64,000 bases of DNA from SpSt-1165 sp964391725 (GTDB lineage Bacteria > Chloroflexota > Anaerolineae > Anaerolineales > Anaerolineaceae): the NCBI GenBank assembly GCA_964391725.1, contig CAYMNB010000006.1, positions 1-64,000 on the forward strand. Direction: 5' to 3'. How positions within the stretch are numbered: the first letter of the stretch is position 1; each line of letters opens with the position of its first letter. The notes beneath the pieces were generated by a model that saw nothing but the letters and a program-made list of their open reading frames with translations, was not told the origin of the DNA and did not search any database. The position numbers and the translations under genes are program-made. Below, one piece after another: positions 43,929 through 52,408 of the stretch.

Positions 43929-45347
43929 ATGTGGCAGCAGTATTACTCTCCAAATTCGTTTGAAGAAGCCGCCCGATTGCTGAATGCACACCAGGGTTCA
44001 GCCCGCATCATCGCCGGCGGAACTGACCTGATGGTCGAGTTCCGCAATGGGATGCATCAAGATATTTTGACATTAATTGATATCTCGCGGATACCAAATA
44101 CCGGCAAGATTTGGGCTGATGATCGTGGCATCATTCATCTGGATGCCAACGTCTCACATAGTGACGTAGTCGCCTCAGAATTACTCCAGACGCATGCGCC
44201 GATATTGGTGCGCGCTTGCCGTACCATCGGTTCCCCGCAGATTCGCAACCGCGGTACCGTGGCAGGCAACCTGATCACCGCTTCACCTGCAAACGATGCC
44301 ATCACTCCGCTGATGGCTCTCGGCGCGGAAGTGAATTTGCTCTCCGCATCGGGATTAAGGGTGGTACCCTTATCTGCTTTTTACACGGGTGTCCGACGCA
44401 CGGTTATGCAACCCAATGAACTGATGACAGATGTGCGATTTCCAGCCCTCAAAACCACCGACAGAGCATCCTTCCGAAAACTCGGTTTGAGAAAAGCGCA
44501 GGCAATTTCATTGATCAACTGCGGAATGATACTTTCTGTAGAAGATAGTATTGTCATCAAAGCTGTAATAACGCTTGGGTCAGTCGCTCCTGTGATCGTC
44601 CATGCCACAGAAGCGGAACAATACCTGATAGGTAAAAAACTGACGGAAATAAATGTCGATCAGGTCTGCGCGTTGGCACAGCAAAGCGTCTCGCCAATCT
44701 CTGACATACGGTCATCGCAGGCGTACCGTGAAGAAATGACCGCTGTTTTGGTCCGACAATGCCTGGAGGAGTGCTTTTCTGAAAGCACCTTATCAGAACT
44801 ATCGGAGAAACCTGTCGTGTTATGGGGAGGCCAACAAAATCCATTGCACGAAGCGGTGGTTAACGAGACGATTGGCAATAAGATTCAATGCACCATCAAC
44901 CAAACAGAATTCAGTGGGACTTTCGAACCTGGCATTACTTTGCTTAAATTTCTTCGTGATAACGCACTTTTAACAGGCACAAAAGAGGGTTGCGGTGAAG
45001 GAGAGTGCGGTGCCTGTACCATCTTCATGGACAATGTGGCCGTTCTTGCCTGCCTGATTCCTGTAGAACGAGCGCACGGCGCGACCATTACCACCATCGA
45101 GGGACTGCAACAAAATGGTGTATTATCACCTGTACAGCAGGCTTTTGTTGAGGAAGGCGCTGTTCAGTGTGGTTTTTGTACACCCGGCTTTGTCATGTCG
45201 GCCACCAAATTATTAGAAGAAATCGCCAGTCCCTCTTCGGATCAAATCCGTGAAGCCATTTCCGGCAATTTATGCCGTTGCACTGGCTATTACACCATCA
45301 TCAAGGCAATCGAGAAGGCAGCAGAATCGTTAGAGAAAGAGGTTTAA
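43929..45347 (+). CDS. Fused FAD and 2Fe-2S subunits of a molybdenum hydroxylase
   Basis: A 472-residue fusion. Residues 1-285 are a CoxM/XdhB-type FAD-binding subunit (IIAGGTDLMVEFRNG, then IGSPQIRNRGTVAGNL). Residues 315-472 are a CoxS/XdhC-type iron-sulfur subunit with a plant-type 2Fe-2S site (GCGEGECGACT plus a later Cys) and a second 2Fe-2S site (CGFCTPGF and CRCTGY). These carry electrons from the molybdenum centre to FAD. The domain order FAD then Fe-S is the reverse of classic xanthine dehydrogenase small subunits. The partner large subunit is at 45742-47967. Confidence 0.92.
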   Translation: MWQQYYSPNSFEEAARLLNAHQGSARIIAGGTDLMVEFRNGMHQDILTLIDISRIPNTGKIWADDRGIIHLDANVSHSDVVASELLQTHAPILVRACRTIGSPQIRNRGTVAGNLITASPANDAITPLMALGAEVNLLSASGLRVVPLSAFYTGVRRTVMQPNELMTDVRFPALKTTDRASFRKLGLRKAQAISLINCGMILSVEDSIVIKAVITLGSVAPVIVHATEAEQYLIGKKLTEINVDQVCALAQQSVSPISDIRSSQAYREEMTAVLVRQCLEECFSESTLSELSEKPVVLWGGQQNPLHEAVVNETIGNKIQCTINQTEFSGTFEPGITLLKFLRDNALLTGTKEGCGEGECGACTIFMDNVAVLACLIPVERAHGATITTIEGLQQNGVLSPVQQAFVEEGAVQCGFCTPGFVMSATKLLEEIASPSSDQIREAISGNLCRCTGYYTIIKAIEKAAESLEKEV

Positions 45348-45348
45348 A

Positions 45349-45711
45349 ATGGGCTTTCGACACGGAGAGAAGGAAGATGAGATACAGGGTGGTCTCCATC
45401 CTGTCTGGCGTACTGTTGGATGCATAATGGCGGTTTTGATTCCCATTATTGGTTTTACGGGCAGTCTATTGCTGATTGACTTCAATCAACAATACCGCTG
45501 GGTTCAAATACCTGCCGATTTTGTCAATCAAACACCTGGGGGAGATCCTTATCTTTACATAAAAATTGGATTAACCCTCATCATCAGTTTTTTGTTGTAT
45601 ATCATCTTTATGCTGGTAACCTTTGTCATTAATTCCGCCTTTGGGCCGAAACATTACAGTCCAGTAGATGCCCCGCAACAAAAATTCAGGGGTGGGGACT
45701 ATAAAAGATAA
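45349..45711 (+). CDS. Small two-helix membrane protein in the hydroxylase operon
   Basis: A 120-residue protein I do not recognise. Two membrane segments (about 23-45 and 70-95) are joined by an aromatic loop of about 25 residues containing PADFVNQTPGGDPYLY. Both ends are hydrophilic; the C-terminus has basic and Pro-rich tails. It begins one base after the FAD/Fe-S subunit and lies between the two hydroxylase subunit genes. A membrane anchor or electron-transfer partner for the enzyme is possible but not shown. Confidence 0.7.
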   Translation: MGFRHGEKEDEIQGGLHPVWRTVGCIMAVLIPIIGFTGSLLLIDFNQQYRWVQIPADFVNQTPGGDPYLYIKIGLTLIISFLLYIIFMLVTFVINSAFGPKHYSPVDAPQQKFRGGDYKR

Positions 45712-45741
45712 AATTCTCCTCCTTTGTATATAGGAAGCAAA

Positions 45742-47967
45742 ATGTCAATCATTAATCACTCAGCTACCAGAATCGATGCTGTTGACAAGGTCACAGGCGC
45801 GGCAAAATACCCCGGTGATTTTCAGTTTCCTGACCAACTGTGGTTGAAGGTGGTATTTTCAGAACGGCCGCATGCTCGCATAATCTCAATCGATACCACT
45901 GAGGCGGAGAAATTGCCAGGCGTGGTTACAATCCTGACCGCACCTGATGTGCCAAATAATGAATATGGCTTGCAGATTAATGATCAACCTGTCTTGTGTG
46001 GTCCGGGATCAACAAAAGTTGATGCAGATCATGTGCGCTTCATTGGTGACCAGGTTGCCTGTGTGGTAGCAGAAACAGAGATAGTTGCCGCTGAAGCCTG
46101 CACAATGATACAGATAGAATATGAGGACCTGCCGGTCGTGGTTGACTCAGTGGCTGCCATGTCGGGAAAAGAAGTTGATATTCACCCGCACGTGAAAAAC
46201 AATATCGCCTGGTATGATCGGGTAAGAAAAGGCGATGTGGAGGAAGCATTTTCTTACGCCGATATCATCATCGAAAACGAGTACGTCACACCTGTCCAGG
46301 AACATGCTTACTTACAGCCTGAGGCTGGGGTGGCTTATCTCGATGAAGAAGAACGCATCACCGTTATTGTTGCCGGACAGTGGACACATGAAGATCAGGA
46401 GCAAATTGCGCATGCGCTGGCCATGCCCGTTGACAGGATTCGTGTAATCTATCCTGCTATCGGTGGTGCCTTTGGCGGACGGGAAGATATGTCTTTGCAG
46501 ATTGTTCTGGCGCTGGCGGTCAAAAAACTGGCAGCGATGGGCATTAAAAGACCGATCAAATCCATTTGGAGCCGTGAGGAATCTATCATCGGCCATGGAA
46601 AGCGCCACGAATACCGCATTTATTCAAAATGGGGAGCAACCAAAGAGGGCAAAGTCATTGCTTCATACACGAAAATTGTGTCAGACGCCGGCGCCTATAT
46701 GTATACTTCCAACAAGGTGCTGGGAAATTCTGTGTTGGTCTGTAACGGTCCTTACGAAATCCCTAACGTCAGCATTGATGCCTACACCGTTTACACCAAC
46801 AATATCCCGGGAGCAGCTTTCCGCGGATTTGGTGCGCCACAAGGGCTATTTGCTGGCGAAATGCAAATGAACCACCTGGCAGAAGCCCTTGGTATGGATC
46901 CTGTTGAAGTCCGTATGCGCAATGTCTACCAACCGGGTTCGTTGATCAATGTAGATTCACCCATACCAGAAGGGGTGACCATGGAAAAGGTGCTGGAAGA
47001 CTGTGCCCTGGCTTCTGGTTACACCCGCGATGAGAAAGGTGTTTGGCAAAAAGCCAATGGAAAAAAGCAAGCTGATTCAGTAATAAAAAGAGGCAAGGGA
47101 ATCGCCTCTGGCTTCAAAAACATTGGCTTTTCTTACGGTTATCCCGAACATTGCTGGGCAATTATCGAACTGTATGGCGAAGAGACAATTGACAAAGTGA
47201 TTCTCCGCCATGCTGCCGCCGAGGTAGGGCAGGGGGCGCATACTGTCATTAAGCAAATGGCAGCGGAAGGTCTGGGGGTTGCATTGGCGATAGTTGAAAC
47301 GGACTATTCCGACACTGCCACCTCAAAGAGTTCAGGCAGTGTTTCCGCATCACGCATGACCTTCATGGCTGGGAATGCGGTCAAAGAAGCCACTGCCATT
47401 GCACTCCATCGCTGGCAGATGGGTGAACGGCCGGTAAAGGTCACCCACAAGTATCTGGCTCCCCAAACCTCCAATTTTGATCCCGATACCGGGTATTGCA
47501 TGCCCAATTTTACCTATGCGTATGCCGCAGAAATGGTTGAGGTCTCTGTGAATACCGATACCGGCCAAATTTTTATTGAGAATGTGACGGTATCAGACGA
47601 CATTGGCAAGGCAATCAATCCGCAGCAGGTTGTTGGGCAAATCGAAGGCGGTATTGCGCAGGCGTTGGGCTATGTCATCACAGAAAATTTCATCCATGAA
47701 AATGGACATGCCCGAACCAATCGGTTGTCTACCTATTTGATCCCTACTGTTCTTGATATTCCAAAAAAGGTGGAATCCCGCTTGTTGGAATATCCTGACC
47801 CATTTGGTCCATGGGGTGCCCGTGGTGTAGGTGAACTTCCCTACCTTGCATTTGCACCAGCCGTCATGGCAGCCGTTCATGATGCAATTGGAGTCTGGTT
47901 CCACACATTTCCGCTGACGCCTGAGCGGGTGTTGGCTGGATTGGGCAAAATCACGCTTGACCATTAA
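45742..47967 (+). CDS. Molybdenum hydroxylase large subunit (xanthine dehydrogenase type)
   Basis: A 741-residue molybdopterin-binding subunit of the xanthine oxidase family. Key motifs are AIGGAFGGREDMSLQ (about 240, with the Glu that contacts purines in xanthine dehydrogenase), AAFRGFGAPQG (about 358, the substrate-binding Arg), AAEVGQGAHTVIKQM, and GARGVGELPY (about 690, the catalytic Glu). No CoxL-type AYxCSFR loop is present, so it is not a form I CO dehydrogenase. The start is ATG 45742 with AGGAAG upstream; the TTG at 45724 is less likely. Purine hydroxylation is the best guess; other N-heterocycles or aldehydes are possible. Confidence 0.9.
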   Translation: MSIINHSATRIDAVDKVTGAAKYPGDFQFPDQLWLKVVFSERPHARIISIDTTEAEKLPGVVTILTAPDVPNNEYGLQINDQPVLCGPGSTKVDADHVRFIGDQVACVVAETEIVAAEACTMIQIEYEDLPVVVDSVAAMSGKEVDIHPHVKNNIAWYDRVRKGDVEEAFSYADIIIENEYVTPVQEHAYLQPEAGVAYLDEEERITVIVAGQWTHEDQEQIAHALAMPVDRIRVIYPAIGGAFGGREDMSLQIVLALAVKKLAAMGIKRPIKSIWSREESIIGHGKRHEYRIYSKWGATKEGKVIASYTKIVSDAGAYMYTSNKVLGNSVLVCNGPYEIPNVSIDAYTVYTNNIPGAAFRGFGAPQGLFAGEMQMNHLAEALGMDPVEVRMRNVYQPGSLINVDSPIPEGVTMEKVLEDCALASGYTRDEKGVWQKANGKKQADSVIKRGKGIASGFKNIGFSYGYPEHCWAIIELYGEETIDKVILRHAAAEVGQGAHTVIKQMAAEGLGVALAIVETDYSDTATSKSSGSVSASRMTFMAGNAVKEATAIALHRWQMGERPVKVTHKYLAPQTSNFDPDTGYCMPNFTYAYAAEMVEVSVNTDTGQIFIENVTVSDDIGKAINPQQVVGQIEGGIAQALGYVITENFIHENGHARTNRLSTYLIPTVLDIPKKVESRLLEYPDPFGPWGARGVGELPYLAFAPAVMAAVHDAIGVWFHTFPLTPERVLAGLGKITLDH

Positions 47968-48568
47968 ACAACACTCCTTTGCTGCCGTTATACTTGCAGC
48001 AGGAAAGAGCAGCAGGTTTGGTGGACAGAAAGTGCTGGTTGATTGGAATGGTCAGCCGCTGATCCGCCATATTGCTTTGCATGCTATAGAGACTGGCCTT
48101 TCCCCCGTCATTGTGGTTTTAGGCGCTTTACTGGAGCCGATCAGGCGGTCATTGATTGGGTTGGACATCAAGTTCGTTCACAATACCGAAATTGAAAAAG
48201 GGATGGGCAGCAGTCTGCGATCGGGTTTCAAGGCATTGCCAAAAACTGTTGATGGTACTTTTTTGTTTTTGGGCGACCAACCTTACGTGGATCAATTGCT
48301 GATTAAGGCATTAGTTGACCATCACGGCAGAGGCGATGTAATCCTACCTGCCCATGATGGCAAGCCGGGACATCCGGTATTGTGGAACCGCAGTACGTTC
48401 GAACGTATCGTCAATATGGACGACAACGAAACCGGCAGAACCATCCAGAAAGAATTTGCCTGTTTCTTTCTGGATTGGTCTGATCCAATGATATTACGCG
48501 ATATTGACACCCGAGAAGATTATCAGCGTTTGTTGGAAGACAATCTTTCAGGGGAAAGCGAGCAGTAA
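47957..48568 (+). CDS. mocA: MocA-type molybdenum cofactor cytidylyltransferase
   Basis: A 203-residue nucleotidyltransferase of the MobA/MocA family. The signature is VILAAGKSSRFGGQKVLVDWNGQPLI, and GDQPYVDQLLIKAL is the metal-binding region. MocA makes the cytosine dinucleotide form of molybdopterin used by xanthine oxidase-family enzymes, which suits the neighbour. The start is TTG 47957, inside the end of the large subunit gene (11-base overlap). Its end overlaps the convergent S41 protease gene by 21 bases. Confidence 0.88.
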   Translation: MTIKQHSFAAVILAAGKSSRFGGQKVLVDWNGQPLIRHIALHAIETGLSPVIVVLGALLEPIRRSLIGLDIKFVHNTEIEKGMGSSLRSGFKALPKTVDGTFLFLGDQPYVDQLLIKALVDHHGRGDVILPAHDGKPGHPVLWNRSTFERIVNMDDNETGRTIQKEFACFFLDWSDPMILRDIDTREDYQRLLEDNLSGESEQ

Positions 48569-49720
48569 TTCCACTGCAGTTTCATATACCACAGGACCCA
48601 TCCCATCGATATCATCGAATGGTACATCCGGTTGGAGGCCGCTGCCTTCCTTGAAATCAGGTAAGGCAGGAAACCACCATTTGGCATTGGTAATATGCAT
48701 GGATGATTGGTCTTGAAGATCAAAAACAAGCTGGATGGTATTCTTCCCGTAAGTATCTTTTCCAACCAACAATGCCCTGTGATTCGCCTGCAGAGCGCCG
48801 GCAAAGATTTCTGCTGCGCTGGCTGTATTTTCATTCACCAAAATGATAAGAGGTAATTCTCGCATTTTGCCATTTTGATTGGTTTTTACTGTTTTGATTG
48901 CCTCGCCTTTTGCTTGTTGGTTGATGATGACCTGATCCTTCTCCAAAAATAACTTTACCATAGAGATACCGCTATCAAGCAAACCGCCTCCATTATTGCG
49001 CAAATCGATCAAAAAACGGTCGGCTCCCTGATCTTGCAATGACTCGATTGCCTGGATCAATTCATCAGAGGTTGTACCAGCGATGATATTGATTTTAATC
49101 ACACCAATTTGCGGATAGTCATCATCAAGATATGCCAACAATGAAGGCAAAGGAACTTCTGCACGCCTTATGGAAAAAGTTTCCTCCATTTGATAGGCAG
49201 GGAATTGCAGCACAGTGATAGAAACACTCGTACCCACTTCTCCCCGGATATCTGCGATGATTTCATCCAGGTTTGCGTAATCTGTTATCAATTTTCCTTC
49301 CACCCTGAACAAACGATCATGCTGTTGGAGGCCTGCATTACTGGCTGGCGAGTTGGGGTAGGGGAGCAGGTAATAATGGCCATCTTCGCGTACTTCGATC
49401 AATGAACCAATGCCGCCATAAGAACCTGTTAATTGGTTGGTTTGCAATTCATGCTGGGCAGGTTCGATGTGGCTGGTAAAAGGATCCCCGTAGGCCTGAA
49501 CCAAACCGCGGATCATGCCATATTCTATTCGCATGTCTGCTGTAATTTCTTTTAAGCCATATTGGTCTATCAAAGAGAAGGCTTCGTCAAGCACCGGGAA
49601 CGAGGAGGACGGTGACTGACTGATTCTTTCTGCGATGATAAAGCCCAGGCCAAAGGCTCCCAATATCACAAAAATTTGGAGAGTTAAAAATAAAACGACA
49701 AATAGTTTGCTTTTACTCAT
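48548..49720 (-). CDS. S41 family C-terminal processing peptidase
   Basis: A 390-residue exported protease. An N-terminal signal anchor (about residues 8-30) is followed by an N-terminal helical region, a PDZ domain (about 100-180, GIGSLIEVREDGHYYLLPYPNSPASNAG) and the S41 catalytic domain. Catalytic Ser lies in NENTASAAEIFAGAL and Lys in VGKDTYGKNTIQ. The family trims proteins outside the membrane. The start is ATG 49720 sharing one base with the aldolase stop; GTG 49723 is an alternative. Confidence 0.92.
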   Translation of the reverse strand: MSKSKLFVVLFLTLQIFVILGAFGLGFIIAERISQSPSSSFPVLDEAFSLIDQYGLKEITADMRIEYGMIRGLVQAYGDPFTSHIEPAQHELQTNQLTGSYGGIGSLIEVREDGHYYLLPYPNSPASNAGLQQHDRLFRVEGKLITDYANLDEIIADIRGEVGTSVSITVLQFPAYQMEETFSIRRAEVPLPSLLAYLDDDYPQIGVIKINIIAGTTSDELIQAIESLQDQGADRFLIDLRNNGGGLLDSGISMVKLFLEKDQVIINQQAKGEAIKTVKTNQNGKMRELPLIILVNENTASAAEIFAGALQANHRALLVGKDTYGKNTIQLVFDLQDQSSMHITNAKWWFPALPDFKEGSGLQPDVPFDDIDGMGPVVYETAVELLLAFP

Positions 49721-50376
49721 CACTTAACGTCTTTGGTCTTGAAGATATATTGCTGGAATTTGTCTTGCAGTACTGTCATTTCCTCCGCCGGCAGAAGCAC
49801 GGGGCTGCCTGCGGCACTGGCGAACAGATACATCTGCGCCAATAATTCCACATGTTCTGCGATGATGAAACATAGGTCAATATCCGAGCCGACCGACACA
49901 ACCCCATGGTTGGCAAGCAGAGCAGCGTTGTAGGTACCAATACCTTTGGCGATATTTTCTGCCAGAGTTTTGGTGCCAAAGGTGGCATATTCTATCACCG
50001 GCACACAATCACCGATCAAGCCCACCAAATAATGTAACGGAGGAATAGGCTTGCGTAAACAAGCCATAGCTGTGGCATACACAGAATGTGAATGAATGAC
50101 AGCATTTACATCCATTCGTTGTTGAAATAGGGCAAGATGAAATTGCATCTCACTGGAGGGCTTGTTTTTGCCTTCCACAACAGCCCCTTGTGGAGAAACA
50201 ACCATGATATCTTCCGGGTTTATCTTGAAGTAATTCATGCTGCCAGGGCTTATTGCGATCAGCCCTTCTTCGCGGTTATAAATGCTGATGTTGCCGCCTG
50301 ACCCGGTGGTGAGCTTATGATCGATCATCTTCCGACAATAATCCAATACCTGTTGACGTTCATGTAGTAAACGCAT
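49720..50376 (-). CDS. Class II aldolase (L-fuculose-phosphate aldolase type)
   Basis: A 218-residue class II aldolase/adducin family enzyme. GGNISIYNREEGLIAISPG is the phosphate-binding N-terminal region, and HSHSVYATAMACL with the later HVELLAQ supply the zinc ligands and acid. It resembles L-fuculose-1-phosphate aldolase, which would complete a fucose pathway with fucI (29467-31260) and the FGGY kinase (26611-28101), though these are 20 kb away. Related enzymes act on other sugar phosphates. AAAGGA precedes the ATG. It is co-transcribed with the S41 protease and diverges from the acylation operon. Confidence 0.85.
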   Translation of the reverse strand: MRLLHERQQVLDYCRKMIDHKLTTGSGGNISIYNREEGLIAISPGSMNYFKINPEDIMVVSPQGAVVEGKNKPSSEMQFHLALFQQRMDVNAVIHSHSVYATAMACLRKPIPPLHYLVGLIGDCVPVIEYATFGTKTLAENIAKGIGTYNAALLANHGVVSVGSDIDLCFIIAEHVELLAQMYLFASAAGSPVLLPAEEMTVLQDKFQQYIFKTKDVK

Positions 50377-50419
50377 ATAGACCGTTTCCTTTACTATGGT
50401 TTCGAAGTTCGCTGATAAG

Positions 50420-50430
50420 TATAATATAAT
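50420..50430 (+). promoter_or_regulatory. Candidate -10 elements of the envelope acylation operon
   Basis: Two TATAAT hexamers share a T (50420-50425 and 50425-50430). They lie 30-40 bases before the lipoprotein start. The -35 region is weak (TTCGAA at 50401-50406 is 18 bases from the second), which would suit an activator. The last gene of the operon is a response regulator, a candidate for such control. Confidence 0.4.
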
Positions 50431-50459
50431 TGGTCACACTTAATCTGATTGGAGAAATG

Positions 50460-50843
50460 ATGAGAATTCTCAGACTTACCACCATTTTATTTATTTTCGG
50501 GCTGATAATAAGCGCCTGTGCACAGCAACCCCCCGCTGTTCAGGTGGTTGAAACGTACTTCAATGCCATTGTCGAGCAAAATGATGCGCTCATACCGCAA
50601 ATTGTTTGCGAAGAATGGCAGTTTGACGCCTATTTAGAGATGGATTCATTCCTTGCTGTTAACCCCGTGTTGGAAGATTTGTCTTGTACTGTCGTTTCCG
50701 AGGACCAAAATTCAGCAATTGTCAATTGTCAGGGCAGTATCTTAGCGACTTACAATGAGGAGCAGCAAAAAATTGACCTGTCCAACCGTAACTTCATCGT
50801 TCGCAAAGAGGCCAATGAGTGGCTGATATGTGGTCAGCGTTAA
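50460..50843 (+). CDS. Small lipoprotein of the acylation operon
   Basis: A 127-residue exported lipoprotein I cannot assign further. The signal peptide (RILRLTTILFIFGLIISAC) ends in a lipobox with Cys20. The remaining 100 residues (VVETYFNAIVEQNDALI at the start) have the length and pattern of an NTF2-like or DUF4878-like fold, with two conserved-looking Cys around residues 43 and 73. The ATG at 50460 is 5 bases after GGAG; the ATG at 50457 is the alternative. It is the first gene of the operon and overlaps the microprotein gene by 16 bases. Confidence 0.8.
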   Translation: MRILRLTTILFIFGLIISACAQQPPAVQVVETYFNAIVEQNDALIPQIVCEEWQFDAYLEMDSFLAVNPVLEDLSCTVVSEDQNSAIVNCQGSILATYNEEQQKIDLSNRNFIVRKEANEWLICGQR

Positions 50844-50971
50844 AATTTTTTTTTACAAGGTATATATTTACACGTGAAAATGGCCTTGCCATCCTGCTGT
50901 GCTTGATGTTGATCCTGATCATCATACTGACCAGTGACGCTTCGCCTCAATGGATATATCAGGGTTTTTAA
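50828..50971 (+). CDS. DltX-like acyl-shuttle membrane microprotein
   Basis: A 47-residue reading frame. A basic N-terminus (Lys6, Arg11, Arg16) precedes one membrane helix (about residues 19-36), and the C-terminus is SPQWIYQGF. By the positive-inside rule the tail is outside. In the Dlt pathway the microprotein DltX has one helix and a C-terminal hexapeptide (such as FIYNEF) whose Tyr carries the acyl group between DltB and DltD. WIYQGF keeps aromatic-Ile-Tyr-x-x-Phe-stop. The TAA (50969-50971) is directly followed by the MBOAT ATG (50972), and the start overlaps the lipoprotein end by 16 bases, so all three are probably translationally coupled. No separate strong RBS is visible. Coding is well supported; function is by analogy. 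Confidence 0.85.
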   Translation: MWSALKFFFTRYIFTRENGLAILLCLMLILIIILTSDASPQWIYQGF

Positions 50972-52408
50972 ATGGATTACCAGCAAATACTTTTTTTTAT
51001 CCTGGCCGCCCTGGTTATTCGCTATTTTCCGGTCTCAAACATCCGGAAATGGTTGCTATTGACGACCAGTATAGTTTTTCTTTACTGGCTTCAACCACTT
51101 TCGCCCATCCGTTATCTTGATTTTTACCTGCCGACAATTCTGCTTTTGCTTACATCACTCAGCTGGTTCATCATCACTCCTCCTGACAACCGCTATCACA
51201 AAGAGAATCTTTTGGCATTGGCTATCACATTTGGGTGTCTTTTCTTCATCAATGCTACCCGATGGTTTGGCCTAACCGGCATAATCACTGCCTCCAGGCC
51301 TCCGGCTTTGTCATTTCTGCTGATTTCTGTCGTTGGCTTGTTTCTATTTTTCTGGTTGCTCAGGAATCAAGAAGCAAAAACCAATCGTTGGTTGGGCACA
51401 GTCTTCTTAATTTTTTTTATCATTCTGCTGGTCATTTTGAAAAGCCCAACCCTTAATCAATGGACTGCGAAACAGATTGGCGTGATGCAAAACCAGTCAT
51501 TTTCATCCAACATTCGCTTTGACATCCGCTGGCTGGGCGTCTCCTATGTCATATTTCGCTTGCTTCACACCATCAAAGATTGCCAATCCAACCGCCTCAG
51601 TGGTGTTGGGTTGGCAGACTACATGAATTATGTAATTTTCTTTCCATCGCTATCAGCGGGTCCAATCGACAGGATTCAACATTTCTCAGAAGAACTAAAC
51701 CTGAACATGCCATTACCAGATAGGAATAACCTTGTCAGCGCAGCCTGGCGCATTTTCCTCGGGCTTTTCAAAAAATTTGCCCTGGCTGACACTCTCGCCA
51801 TTATTGCGATTCACAACCTTAACCTGAACCAGATCCAGGGCAGCAACTGGATATTGATTAGCATTTATGCCTATGCGGCGATGATCTGGTTAGACTTTGA
51901 TGGTTATACTGATATCGCCATAGGACTGGGACAAGTATTTGGCATAAAACTACCTGAAAATTTTAACAAACCTTACCTTCGTCCCAACATTAAGCTGTTC
52001 TGGGACAACTGGCACATGACTTTGACCCAATGGTTTAGGGCCTACTACTTCAATCCTGTGAGTCGAACACTGCGCAGAAAATGGAAAACTGTACCTGTTG
52101 GCGCGATGGTTTTTTTCATGCAAATGACAACCATGTTGTTAATCGGGTTTTGGCATGGGGTCACCTGGAATTTTGCTGTGTGGGGGCTGTGGCATGGACT
52201 GGGCCTTTTCGTCCACAACCGCTGGTCTGCCTGGTTAGAACAAAAACAACAAAGCACTTCATCCCCCATATGGCAAAAAGCAAGGCTGGCAGGTGGTGTG
52301 TTGTTAACCTTTCATTTCGTAGCTTTTGGTTGGGTATGGTTTGCCATGCCTTCCATGAAACAATCGGTGCAGGTTTTCAGTTTGATTTTCGGCGGTACTC
52401 ATGGATAA
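50972..52408 (+). CDS. MBOAT family O-acyltransferase (DltB/AlgI-like)
   Basis: A 478-residue polytopic enzyme with about eleven membrane helices. MBOAT hallmarks are SAGPIDRIQHF (about 228), WLDFDGYTDIAIGLGQVFGI, FWDNWHMTLTQWFRAYYFNP and FWHGVTWNFAVWGLWHGLG with the catalytic His at about 408. DltB moves an acyl group from a carrier protein inside to the outside; AlgI/PatA moves acetyl groups. Here the adjoining microprotein and the acyl carrier protein favour a DltB-like role. Its own C-terminus (FGGTHG) has no Tyr shuttle motif, so the shuttle would be the separate microprotein. The next gene overlaps by 8 bases. Confidence 0.92.
   Translation: MDYQQILFFILAALVIRYFPVSNIRKWLLLTTSIVFLYWLQPLSPIRYLDFYLPTILLLLTSLSWFIITPPDNRYHKENLLALAITFGCLFFINATRWFGLTGIITASRPPALSFLLISVVGLFLFFWLLRNQEAKTNRWLGTVFLIFFIILLVILKSPTLNQWTAKQIGVMQNQSFSSNIRFDIRWLGVSYVIFRLLHTIKDCQSNRLSGVGLADYMNYVIFFPSLSAGPIDRIQHFSEELNLNMPLPDRNNLVSAAWRIFLGLFKKFALADTLAIIAIHNLNLNQIQGSNWILISIYAYAAMIWLDFDGYTDIAIGLGQVFGIKLPENFNKPYLRPNIKLFWDNWHMTLTQWFRAYYFNPVSRTLRRKWKTVPVGAMVFFMQMTTMLLIGFWHGVTWNFAVWGLWHGLGLFVHNRWSAWLEQKQQSTSSPIWQKARLAGGVLLTFHFVAFGWVWFAMPSMKQSVQVFSLIFGGTHG

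Noticed and set aside
45742..47967. Aerobic CO dehydrogenase large subunit
   Set aside because: The CoxL active-site loop AYxCSFR is missing; the loop reads AAFRGFGAPQ as in xanthine dehydrogenases.
50972..52408. Plain alginate-type O-acetyltransferase (AlgI) locus
   Set aside because: No alginate or cellulose synthesis genes are near; the carrier protein and Tyr-hexapeptide microprotein favour a Dlt-like scheme, though O-acetylation is not excluded.
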